Made by a program: the position numbers and the translations under genes
Shown: one piece after another, positions 12,231 through 23,823 of the stretch
Layout of the letters: each line of letters starts with the position of its first letter
Position numbering within the stretch: position 1 is the first letter of the stretch
Assembly (NCBI GenBank): GCA_003439945.1
Contig: QVRM01004000.1
Coordinates: 33,501 to 97,500, forward strand
Length of the DNA: 64,000 nt
Source: Dermanyssus gallinae
Lineage: Eukaryota; Arthropoda; Arachnida; Mesostigmata; Dermanyssidae
Reading direction: 5' to 3'
The notes under the pieces: model-generated
Databases searched by the model: none
Told to the model about the DNA's origin: nothing
What the model saw: the letters and a program-made list of their open reading frames with translations, nothing else

Positions 12231-12234
12231 CAAC

Positions 12235-12237
<3 letters not shown>

Positions 12238-12278
<41 letters not shown>

Positions 12279-12320
12279 GTATATATATATATATATACAT
12301 GTCTATATATATATATATAT
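12238..12320. repeat. (TA)n tracts with ACATGTA interruptions
   Basis: Three TA runs separated by short ACATG/CATG spacers. Confidence 0.95.
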
Positions 12321-12354
12321 GTGTGGTGTCTAGAGGGCTACTGCGTTACTCATG

Positions 12355-12515
12355 TTTGTTATCTACCAGGTTGTTGCCGGTTCGATATCTGTTTTCGATC
12401 GGATTTTGCTTTAAGCGATGCTTCTTGAGAATAGATGACAATGCCGCTGAAAGTCAGCGATCAGACTACCACAGAGACTGCTGGCAAATTCCTGGTTGTC
12501 TTAACATGTCCGCTA
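12355..12515 (+). repeat. SINE-like dispersed repeat, copy B
   Basis: A box B-like GGTTCGATATC (12379-12389) is followed by a body starting at 12397 that matches 3947-4058 through GATCGRATTTT, AAGCGATG, TTGAGAA, AGATG and GTCAGCG and on to TGTCCG. The spacing of the B box to the body is nearly the same in both copies, so the B box looks like part of the repeat. Probably a tRNA-derived SINE; 5' end uncertain. Confidence 0.5.
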
Positions 12516-13390
12516 ATGCTGCCGCTCTAAGCACTTCTAAAGAGGTGATAATATGTGTTTAGGCGTACATCCATCCATACAGATACTTAGAGACCTTAAA
12601 ATTCAGACTTGACTATGCAATGTCACGCCACACTGTCACGTTGTGATGGCCAGTATCTGCTCAATGGTGAACAGATAATGAAAGAAAAATGCAGCAGATG
12701 TTGCTACCGCATTATTCTCAAACATTGTCAACATCAAGCACAGGGAAAGTCCAATAATTTGTTCAACCTAAGCAGCAACAGCAGCAATATGGGAGAGTCA
12801 GAAAGGGCCAGGTGAGGTTGAAGACGGCGCAAACCTTGTCGCTGTAGTTGGTTGCGGACCTTGGCCACGAGACGAACTGAAACAAAGGTAGCTACGTTTA
12901 TCATTTGAAGGGTATTCTTAGGCTGCCAGTTGAGCCAGGTTTACAGAAGCAGATAACGTGACGAAAAAACAACATCATAACAAACAACAACAACAATTAG
13001 AAGAACGTATGCCGGGACGATCGATTGATATCGACTGTGACTGTCAGGCGCGAAGCTGATCAGTAACGCACACATTGCACATTACTTCGGCTTTGTATAG
13101 CTTGGTCACTGAGTTGCTTTTCCGTTAAGCACAGTTATATGCCGGAGTTAATATGCGGACCTAAATGACCATTCATACAGCGAGACACGCATGCAAACCT
13201 TGTATCCGGCGGCCATGTGTAGATGTGGTCGTGACAAATCGTTTCCTTCTCGACATCACCTGCGGGCAGTGGCAATAATGTGATTTCACTTTGTTGACCG
13301 CACAGACCGAAACGAATGACCGCATTTGTCAGTTTGCGTATGGCATGTCGACACATATAAGCCTGGTGCGCAATAATAACTAGCACACAC
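12516..13390. other. No gene recognised
   Basis: AT-rich single-copy-looking sequence without recognisable frames or RNA genes. Confidence 0.5.
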
Positions 13391-13413
13391 ATATATATAT
13401 ATATATATGCATA

Positions 13414-13477
<64 letters not shown>

Positions 13478-13490
13478 TATGCATATGATC
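13391..13490. repeat. (TA)n tract with ATGCAT/ATGTAT breaks
   Basis: About 100 bp of TA repeats with three small interruptions. Confidence 0.95.
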
Positions 13491-15154
13491 ATGCAGCAAC
13501 GCATTTCCAAGATTTTTGCTCCCCCCTCCCCCCCCATGTTCTAATTTGGCTGGTGGGTATCTTCCACCACTGCCATAACCTCCTTAAGGTTACTCGACAA
13601 TATATTTCTGCACACTTTCAATTGACGTCCAGCGCGGGGCAACGCGATCTCCATTTTGGGATCACTTGCCGAATGGTGTAGACAAGGGCTGTTCTACGCT
13701 GAAATACATTTAACATGTTCACTTACACAAGCTTGTGCACATCCTGGGCATCCAAATAACTCTTAATGTGAACTATACCGAAAAACACACTGATAGATAG
13801 TAGATATTAGCAGGTTTAAAGAGTGCCTGGTGCGTGATGGTGCATCGTCTGAATTGTTTGTTTAACTACGAACAATTTTTTCTACTACTACAACAAATTT
13901 AGGCGGTCATTGTAAAGTCATCAGCGTTGCACCACCAGCAACAAGATGATGAACAACATCCTATCTTTCCTCTTGTTAAACGTGTGCGCTAAATTTATTA
14001 GCGTACGACCGTTCAACCACTAGCTAACCTGTGGCCGCACTTGATGTTGTTAGGCATCTGCGTCAACCGGCGTCAAATTGGAAATTATCCCTTCGTTTGG
14101 CGTTTGCGCGTGTGAGTATTTATGCCCAAGGGATCTCTCCTTGACATTGTTCCCAAGTAAATCCACAGACCGCCGGCGGCGGTCCGATAATGGCGCACAA
14201 AGAAACGAACAACATGCGAACGTATACGAGAAGAAATGTTTACGTATGTTTAGCATGCCCAACCTCCGGGAAAAGGGCATATAAGCTATTTGCCTCAGTG
14301 TTGTACTGCGACTGACGCAAATCGTCCATTTCTATTATCGGGAGGGGTCTCGGCGTACAAACGTTTCCTGGTGGCGCTTGCATTTATGCGTATTAAACAT
14401 GCTCGATGCTCCGCAATTATATATATATATATATATATACTTAATAAAGATACATATAATTAAAGTATTATATGTATCTTCACAGTAAGAAGAACAGCAA
14501 AAGTAAGAAGGGGTGCGTAACTGACACCATGATCTGCCTGAAAAAAGCACTTACGACACAGTTGGCAACGCTGGATAGAGCCCATGTCGGCCCACAGCAG
14601 CGTAAGATAACAGCTATTGAAGCTGCCCGTTTTTCGTGACGCCTGTATAGTGCACTTGGTGTTCAATCCTTTGGCCTGAACTATACGATGTGTCTCGGCT
14701 ATTATATGACAACAGCGGGTTATTTGGTATCACGCCTATGACAGGGACGGCGGGCTTGGAGTTGGGCATTCACTACGAGCCAGCAGCTCAAATAATCGCG
14801 ATTTGCCTTATCAGCAGCAAGCCGGATGTATTTTGGCGTTGTTTAAAGTTCATTTTCCATAGCGGGTATTCTCCATGCTGCTAAGCCGCAAACCTTGAGA
14901 CGCTCACAATCTTGATAATACTTCGATCGCAAGGAGAGCTGCTACGATATGGAGCCAAGCATCGCAGTGATTGATACGGAGCTGCCTCGGCACGGTGTGC
15001 CCATGCACTTTTGTTCCATTAGTATGCCAGGCTAGTGATATCCTAGCTCAGCGCAGAAAAGCTCACTATTACGAAAGTTTCTACTCTACCTACTTAAGCC
15101 TTTTTGCCCACAGAAGCAGCCAGGACTTAAATCGGAATGGCTTGCAATCTTGTG

Positions 15155-15156
<2 letters not shown>
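13491..15156. other. No gene recognised; short TA tract inside
   Basis: Unique-looking AT-rich DNA. Short C-run near 13521-13536, TA tract at about 14418-14440. Short open frames on both strands have no recognisable motif. Confidence 0.5.
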
Positions 15157-15198
<42 letters not shown>

Positions 15199-15241
15199 GT
15201 AATGATTTATTAATCATTTACAATACGTTTGCACAGTGCTC

Positions 15242-15292
<51 letters not shown>
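15157..15292. repeat. Two (TA)n tracts flanking a palindromic unit
   Basis: TA runs at 15157-15194 and 15246-15292 flank a ~50-bp unit (15194-15244) containing the near-palindrome AATGATTTATTAATCATT. That unit recurs inverted at 17792-17854. Confidence 0.85.
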
Positions 15293-15293
<1 letters not shown>

Positions 15294-15299
15294 CCACAT

Positions 15300-16905
15300 G
15301 TCGTGCTCTTGTTGGTAGAAATTATGTTGGTCAAAGTTGTTTTTTCGTTTGGTTGATGTTCGTTCGTTTTTAACGAAACGCTATCAAATTAGACCGTGTA
15401 TTTGTGATTTTTGACAAATTATTGAACCAAACCTCAAACTTCGTTGTTCACCCATTGTAGATTTCCGAAGTTTACTAGCTGGCTGAAAACGATGTGACAC
15501 TATATTAGTCGATTGGCAGTCTTCATATTGGCTCTAAACTAAGTCGTACTTTTGTTTCAAGCTAAAAGTTAGGTTCATGCCAAATTCATTTGTGCTCATT
15601 CAAACTTTATTTTTGTTGTCACAACTTTAAACCTGTCTTGAAGATGAAGAGCCGATTGATCTAAAAAACTTTTCAGCTTAAGTGATGCGTACTCAAATTT
15701 AAGACACGGCTCAGCGGGCACAACTCACTGATCTCTATCTACAGATATACGTTGCATATCTGCCTTTGCATAGCCCGTTTTGATCACCTTTGGATAACTG
15801 TATGCCAGATAAGGCTGCCAAATATGTCTTTGTGTCCTCTAAATTTAAGCGACAACCCCACATTACTTAGGCGGCGTCGCATTGACTGCGAATCGAATGG
15901 ACTTTGATGAGCAATCGTGCGTTGCGTCGAAATCAACTGGGAGTGCGCAACAAAATATTCAACGAGGCGCCTAATGAGAGCTGCGGTGCTAATGAAACTC
16001 TAACGATGACGACTGCAGTCAGCAACATTAGCAATGCTAGTATTGGATAAGCAGTATATACTCTTTGATCGATGCACTACCACAAGTAAGCGACCATAGG
16101 AGAGGTGGGTTATTACTAGACATGAAGGAGAGTGATGTTACACGTTAACAATAAGTATGTTGAACATTGAACCTATCTAACATGTAGCAAAATAACGGCA
16201 ATTGAGGCGTACTGAAAATGTCCACTATAATCATTGTAATTGATAAATTGATAAACCTAATGATCTGTTGTTTGATGTTATGCGCAAGCAGTTCCCAGTC
16301 AGCGTGGGGACGGGGACACGACTGGTTTTTAGTGGGGTGGAGTTCCACACTACCGGCCCGCACTTGCAGGAAACTCCCTTGCTGCGGTGCCCGCGTGTGC
16401 AACCGCATTTTCCAGTTAGTCCTCTAAAAATTAAAAACTGTATGGTCTTAGGGATTGTTGCTAAATGTATCGTCGCAAGCAACGGTACTCCTAACAAGCT
16501 TGCCCAGCTGAAATCGAAAACCTCTATGGAAGTTTCGGCAATTTACTACTCGCTAAATGGCTGGCTTCTGTACCCGAACACCACCTGCCTCCATATACTT
16601 CTTCCAACGTTTAAGTGCTCGAGCGTCACGAAAGTAATTTTGTATTTCTGACGATATCGAATACCTCCACCCCCTCCCTCCCTCCCTCCCTGGATGGTTG
16701 TACGGCGTGCGGGGCCGTAAATGAGGTTGAAACGTCTGTGTGCTCTTGCAATCAATAGGAAACACGACGACAACGAGACACCATCTGACACTGCCGCTGA
16801 GGTTCGTCAGCCAGTGTTGAAGATAAACTCCAATTTAACTTGTTAAAATTAAAGTCAACAATACCACAAGGCTTCATGCACCCTGCACACACGCATATAC
16901 GCTTA
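15300..16905. other. No gene recognised
   Basis: AT-rich DNA. A CCCT run lies near 16672-16692. Overlapping frames at 16145-16650 on both strands lack recognisable motifs. Confidence 0.5.
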
Positions 16906-17086
16906 CGTATATATATATATATTTATATATATACGAGTATATATATATATATATATATATACGTGAGAAGATAAGCGACATGTCTGGCTTGCCAATAAAT
17001 GTCCTGGCTTTGTCGGTGGTGGGCGCACGTCTCCGTTGTGCCTGCATCCGAGGTAGGCTTTCTGGAGCAGACTCCGCATCCAATAA

Positions 17087-17138
<52 letters not shown>

Positions 17139-17146
17139 TAGATATA
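16906..17146. repeat. (TA)n tracts
   Basis: TA runs at about 16908-16962 and 17090-17146 with ~125 bp of unique sequence between them. The second ends in GATAGATA. Confidence 0.9.
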
Positions 17147-17302
17147 GCGTCTGGGGGTAACAAGATGTGTACGGACGACCGATACGTGGCCTGTCTCGGA
17201 ATGAACAATAACCAAGGTTGCCCGGGGCGCGACCGTTGTTATGACAAATAGGCACGCACCTAATGCTGTCGCTGCCCGAGCTTTTGTGTGGGTTTTGTTG
17301 TT

Positions 17303-17332
17303 GTCGGTCTTGTTGTTGTTGTTGTTGTTGCT
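17303..17332. repeat. Short (TTG)n run
   Basis: About nine TTG units. Confidence 0.85.
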
Positions 17333-17791
17333 ACAGCTCCTGGTGGCATGCTACTATTGGTAGCGCTAGCGACAGCGTCCGCCGTATAAGCGAGGAACCC
17401 ATTTCATGTCCAGACAAAAAGAAAGAGAGAGGAAGTTCGATAGAGCGTCAGCAGGAAGTTGAAGGTTTTGCGGTGCTGCTGGCAAGTACGATTTAGAAAC
17501 ATCTCTCTTTTATATTTATATATATATATATATTTTTTTTTTGCAAAAACCTCGCAGATTCGGGTCCATCACTATCTCTATGAGTGGTGTATGGGACTCG
17601 GAATCTGCGAGTACGCTCTTGGGGCTCGGCGTCACGAAGAGGAATCTTATGGATCTTACCATTTTAACGTTGCAAGGAACCTTGACGATATACCGCTCAC
17701 ACCGGGTCCATAAGAGCGGGGGCTACCATCAAGCAAGGACACGGACAGCTGATTCTTAACCTCACGTGACACCTTTTTACCACCATTTTTA

Positions 17792-17874
17792 TTAAGGCGA
17801 GCACTGCCGAGTGCGCAAACGTATTGTAAATGATTAATAAATCATCACAATATTTTCTATATATATATATATAT
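17792..17874. repeat. Inverted copy of the 15194-15244 palindromic unit, then (TA)n
   Basis: Reverse complement of the unit at 15194-15244 over about 55 positions, with an 8-nt insertion (GC-rich) relative to it. The near-palindrome AATGATTAATAAATCATC sits at 17829-17846. A TA tract follows (about 17857-17874) and abuts the LINE relic. Confidence 0.8.
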
Positions 17875-17878
17875 ACTA

Positions 17879-19190
17879 TTGGCATATGCGTCCCTACTGG
17901 ACGAATACTTCACCGTCAGAGAAGTGGCGGAGGCACTGCGTCAACTCCCGAGAAACAAAGCACCCGGGCCAGATGGCATCTGTAATGAGCATTTGCAGCA
18001 GGCAGCCACAATGACCGCACACTGGACCGCGCTTTTTAATAGGTGCATTTACAACGAAGGACTACCCGCAGCAGGGAGACAGTGCGTTATGGCACTTATT
18101 TCAAAGGGCAAGGGACCGCGGACCGAACCCTTTCTTGGCGGGGCATCGGCAAGAAAAGCTGCGCTCACAAAAGGCTTGCATGTCTTCTAGCCGCCCGTCT
18201 AACGTCATTTGTTGAACACAAAAAACCATTACCAGACGATACGTAGAGGTCAACACTAACCGCATGTACAATCCTACTCGCAGGCATCGAGCAAACTCTA
18301 GCACGAGAGGAACCGTTTTTATACAGCGTATGTGTGGATTTTCGAGTCCTGTCTAAGCTCACCGAACTCGGGGTTCCAATACGAATATTGAAGCTCATGA
18401 AGGACGTGCTACAGTCTAATCAGACCAGTCTGGACGATAATATAACGAAGCACCCATGCACAAAACAAACGGCAGGCTTTGCTTAGGGCGATAATCTCAG
18501 CCGTTTGCTTTTTCTCTCCTAGTAGGCCTTAAAATAAATATGCAGAAGAGAGAGGCCATGAAATTTAGGCACGCGGGAAGGCTGGCCGTGACCGATACAC
18601 TTAGGTTAAATGGAAAAGACCTGAACTATGTAAATGAGGTCACATATCTCGATATCATAGTAACCCCCTCAGCCAAGACCTTTGCTGCACACATAGAGGA
18701 GAGGTTGCGAAAGGCCTTGATTGCGACGACGAGCTCTTAAGAAGCCCTCGATGCTCTCGATTAATGCGCAGCGCTAGCCTTATTCGATATGAAAATAGCG
18801 CCAATTGCATCATACAACATCCAGCCTGTGTGGGTAAAGCTAAACTTGGCTCAACTAGGTGCACTCGCTCGGATGAAACCAACTTTTTTTTAAACGGGTA
18901 TTGGGCTTACGTACGTCAGCATACATCCGCCTCACGTATTTGCTGTGCGATACTCCACTATTCGTGGAACAGGTAAAAAACAGTTTGAGCTCCCAGACAC
19001 CTCCGCATACAGCAAGTTCATACGGCGATATGAAGAGAAGCTGGCAGAGATTCACCCACATTTGTATACGATAGAGGCAATGTTAAATCAGATTAAAAGG
19101 GCACGGGCAGGCAAAAATAGGCACATACCCGCTCGTTTTGCTGTGCACGGTTTTTATCACCTCTCCATATGGTAGAAAGACGCTTATGGT
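17879..19190 (+). pseudogene. Degenerate non-LTR retrotransposon reverse transcriptase, 5'-truncated
   Basis: The plus strand encodes successive pieces of a LINE ORF2 in shifting frames. RT block 1 is RNKAPGPDGICNEHL (about 17955-18000). A later block has VDFR, LGVP and LKLMKDVL (about 18335-18410), then TAGFA*GDNLSRLLF with a stop (about 18470-18520), the RT motif around the catalytic region. Next come MKFRHAGRLA and LNGKDL..V..VTYLDII (about 18555-18660), and downstream pieces such as PARFAVHGF (about 19125-19160). At least two frameshifts and several stops make it non-functional. It begins abruptly at a TA tract, which fits 5' truncation or recombination there. The KFR..GRLA block is shared with the relic at 35.8-37.7 kb, so the two may belong to one APE-type family. 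Confidence 0.8.
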
Positions 19191-19853
19191 AAACCCTGTG
19201 ACCCATGTGTTTGTAAATGTTATTATCATGGTATATTTATAAGGTATCACGGCAGTGAGTGTAATACAGTCTCCTCGCTAACAAGGCTGGCACTAAGCTA
19301 TTTTTAACATTAGTATCATTGAGAAGCTCTAGTGATACTGATCCTACTATTGTACATTTTACCCAATCTGGTGTGGAAATAAATCATATGTATTGGTATG
19401 TGCCTAATGGTATATATAAATATATATATAAACAAGAACGTTAAGAATATTTTCAAACTCGTCTAATATTGGTGAGGTAGTGACCTCTTTATCGGTTTTT
19501 AGAAGCTGCATACGGGAGACCCATGTTCATTACCAGGCTCTGACAGATTCGCGATACAAATCTATAGCGAAACAGCTTTTTCGTATGCGATACGCGTATC
19601 GCATACGTAGGGCACAAATCGAACCAAAAGTCGACCGTTTGCAATGTAGTCTTTCATATGCAATGTTAGGTCAAGTGTGCGCACTTGCGGCTACATCATT
19701 GGCTGGTCGTTTCCAATGTATCGCAGAAACAACTCGAGAAATTGAAGGGCAGTTTATACTAACTGCAGTTTCTTTACAAGCAGCGGGCAACTTACTAATC
19801 CGTAGGCCGGTATACAACATAGTAGACTGTTATATATGTCTAGCCTAGAAAGT
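19191..19853. other. No gene recognised; contains a 26-bp palindrome
   Basis: AT-rich, with a small TA tract near 19411-19432. A ~120-codon frame runs from 19480 to 19848 without an ATG at its start and without recognisable motifs. It contains the perfect palindrome at 19582-19607. Confidence 0.45.
19582..19607. repeat. Perfect 26-bp palindrome
   Basis: Each half is 13 bp (CGTATGCGATACG and its reverse complement) with no spacer. Flanking bases do not pair. Confidence 0.95.
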
Positions 19854-19945
19854 ATATATATATATATATATATATAATAGAAGCCACTCAACGCCAAAAA
19901 AACAAACAAAAGCATACCTTAATTGCTGGCGGCAGCTTGCCTAAG

Positions 19946-19974
<29 letters not shown>
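19854..19974. repeat. (TA)n tracts
   Basis: TA runs at 19854-19876 and about 19946-19974 separated by about 70 bp of unique sequence. Confidence 0.9.
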
Positions 19975-19977
<3 letters not shown>

Positions 19978-20465
19978 AAAACACATGGAAGAACTGGCCT
20001 TGAAACACGAACGGAATAATCCAATTGTCCAAATATTTTGAAGTAACAATTGATATGAAAACTTCTATACCTGCTCTAACGCTTGTCACTGGTTGTCCAG
20101 CGCGGTAATGCGACTAAAATGGACAGTATATGTGCTAAAAATGCATACCGCCAAACCGCAGAGTTGATCTCAAACTGAAAAATCTTGAGCGCTACGAATG
20201 TTTTCTCTACAGGACTAAAATATACAAAATACACTTTGCGAATTGTTGCTTTTAGGCACAATTCTAAACGAGATCCAGTATCTAAGAGGTTATATTGGCT
20301 GACATGATACAACGGCAATATAGCAGCTATACATTACAAATAATTGTATATAATTTAATTGTATTGTATAATTACACTATTACGTATATAATTACTTATC
20401 GTGTTAATCGTCCAACGTCCAATTTTTCACCTTTTTGGATACGGCGCAAACGCCAGCTCCAGGGC
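19975..20465. other. AT-rich DNA, no gene recognised
   Basis: No domain or RNA gene seen. TATAATTA-rich stretch near 20335-20400. Confidence 0.5.
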
Positions 20466-20545
20466 GGGGGGGGGGGGGGGTCGAACTCTGATCGCATGCG
20501 TTACTCGTGCACTCAGAACCTACCCGACTAACCTACCCGATGGTG
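20466..20545 (-). repeat. tRNA-like (SINE-type) pol III promoter remnant
   Basis: On the minus strand a box B match GAGTTCGACCC (20478-20488) lies about 50 nt downstream of an A box-like TAGGTTAGTCGG (20524-20535), close to normal tRNA spacing. It runs into a G homopolymer on plus (about 20467-20480). No acceptor stem pairing is visible, so it looks like a tRNA-derived SINE or pseudo-tRNA. Confidence 0.35.
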
Positions 20546-20825
20546 TGCTCTAAATAGATCAGTCTCTTTGCAAAAACAACCGAACGTCGAAGCGTTTTTC
20601 GCGGGACTACATCATGCGGGCGAAGCCAGTGCAACTGGGTCTCGTTTTATCTGCAGGTGCCTGTCACCTCGCGTGCAGCTGTCTCTGCTTACCAATTAGG
20701 GACAACGCATCAGCTATCCGGCGGCAGCGGGGCTTGGCTGTCTAGGGCTTTGTAGGCCCGAATCTGTTGTCAGACAGCCCGTGTTGCCAGGCATTGCACA
20801 TCATTTAGCATCAACAAGGAATTGC

Positions 20826-20828
<3 letters not shown>

Positions 20829-20862
<34 letters not shown>

Positions 20863-20941
20863 TCAGAGAGCGCCGACAATTCCATCGACAACAAGTTTCT
20901 TTTTATTTAACTCATAACGGGGTGTAAACAATTGTCCCCCG

Positions 20942-20979
<38 letters not shown>
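20829..20979. repeat. (TA)n tracts
   Basis: TA runs at 20829-20861 and 20944-20979, with about 80 bp of unique sequence between. Confidence 0.95.
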
Positions 20980-20986
<7 letters not shown>

Positions 20987-21122
20987 ATATATATTGTCTT
21001 TTTTGTTTAGATTTTTCCGTGAGGCTAATGCCCGTGTACGGTTTTTTTCATGTCATGGCAAATGTTTAATCCACCCCGGCATTTACCTTGTCTAAATTGG
21101 AAACCATGCAAACCAATTTAAG

Positions 21123-21195
21123 AGTGGCCGGTCTGGGTCTCGAACCCAGTCCTCCCGAATGCAAGGCAGAGGCTTTGCCACTAAGCCAGGTTGCT
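21123..21195 (-). repeat. tRNA-derived SINE head / tRNA pseudogene
   Basis: On the minus strand there is a consensus A box TGGCTTAGTGG (21178-21188) and a consensus B box GGTTCGAGACC (21136-21146) inside a perfect T-stem CTGGG/CCCAG. A TGC triplet sits roughly where an anticodon would be. The sequence in the acceptor positions (AGCAACC versus ACCGGCC) does not pair, and the anticodon stem is imperfect, so it is not a functional tRNA. A SINE head or decayed tRNA fits best. Confidence 0.6.
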
Positions 21196-22560
21196 TAGTA
21201 TTATATATATATATATATATGTCCCCTTCAATGAGGTCATCGGGCAAAATCCTCGTATCGATGAACCTCAAGAGATGGCCACTTTCAATCGCAAATGCTG
21301 AGACCTAAGCAGCCACATAGCGTTGGGCTAACGTTCGGCTACGATCGAAGGGGAGTTACGGAGTTTTGCGCTTTGTGGGGTTTCCCAGAATCTTCTTTAA
21401 TACTGAGAGCACCTCCTTAAAGGACGACACACCTCGACGTGCTTCGTTTGCTAAGCTTGTCGTGAGATAAACAACCTTAAATTGGCTAGGAAAAAGCTAA
21501 AGCAGTTTCAATGGCTCTGTGCTGTGGGCGATAATAGCGTGGACAGCCGACAACACTGCGGGAAGAATACAAAGTGTATCTTTGTGACAGGGACCACATA
21601 CTTCCGCTGCTGTGTATTGGTAACCACCACCAGTCGTCTTCCGTGCTAATTTATTATGGCTAATGGTGGCTATGTGATTGAGTATTGTTTCTCTTTTGAG
21701 AAATTGCAGTGACTTGTCTACGTTTTATGCTACATCCTTTAGGCCGCTTTCCACATTTCTTTTAGACTTAAAAACGTAGGTAACAGATGATTGACGATAT
21801 GATGCTTAATAAATTCGCTATATTTTTAAATTATTAAGTATCACAAAAAAGAAGCTAAACTAAACAAAACTGACCACAGTGACAAGCTAACGCCAGCAGC
21901 AGCAGCAGAAGTGAAAACAACAAACGACGACGACAGTGGGAACTGTGACGATGATGGAATGCTTTAAGTACTGAAATAGATAAAATGATAGCACTTAATT
22001 CAACCAATAGAACAACACGTGCGTTAGAGAAGAGAGCCATAATTAAAAAAAAACGTTAAAGGGCAAGGCGTTTTTATCCTAAAAAGCTGGTTAAAGTGCT
22101 TGCACGCAAGCATGACCAACTATCGCGCACGATTTTCAGCAGCACTAGTGTATATATATATATATATATTTTTTTTTTTATTTAATTATTTATTTATTTA
22201 ATGTATTTTTTATCTACATACATATATATAACGAGAAAATAGGAAAACTTATTGATTACTAAACGAATCGTCTTGCTCACTACGGTGGTGTCAACCATAA
22301 CTGTCGTCCAGTAGCTCGTGGCGGTAGTAATTATGGACGATAGGCAAAAGTATGAAGCAACGTCACCGACCGTAGGGCGGTTCTCAGTGAATAGTTTGGA
22401 CAGATGTGAAAGTGGCTTCAAACAGATTGATTGCTTTGAACCAAAACGGGGATGTTCGTGATCGATAATTAGTATTAGAATTGTACATATGTAAAAAAAA
22501 CAGTCAGTCGCGCAAAATACTTTTAGGAGGAAAACAGCTAGAAACGAACCAATATGCTCA
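21196..22560. other. No gene recognised
   Basis: AT-rich DNA with small TA tracts (about 21200-21220, 22150-22170) and a short AGC run near 21897-21908. No supported coding signal. Confidence 0.5.
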
Positions 22561-22562
22561 GC

Positions 22563-22564
<2 letters not shown>

Positions 22565-22600
<36 letters not shown>
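22565..22600. repeat. (TA)n microsatellite
   Basis: Uninterrupted TA run followed by unique sequence. The frame that opens on its right side (to 22866) has no recognisable motif. Confidence 0.95.
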
Positions 22601-22601
<1 letters not shown>

Positions 22602-22964
22602 GCCCACGAACTTTCTGCCAAATGGCAACCAAACGACAAGTAACTGCAGAGATTCAGGAATTTATTCGTTTCGCCGGCCACGGCGAAGAAAGAAAATGCG
22701 CATTTATAATTCCTGTTCCCGAAAAGTTGTTTCGTTTGGATGAAAGAGCTCAAAGTAAAAAGTGGCATTGGCTGGCGTTAATTGATGTAAATGGCTATCT
22801 TACACTTCATGAGAGACAACTGATTGCACACTTATTAAAAAAAAAACATTGTCGTTCCTTGCTTTAGAAGATACAAGAACGTCAAATTCATATGTGTGAA
22901 CACAAACAGCTAGCAGTTACTGATGTAGTAGGTTCACTGATGGCAGGTTTCGCGTAACTTGCAG

Positions 22965-23805
<841 letters not shown>

Positions 23806-23823
23806 TGGTTGGTATCCATCGGT

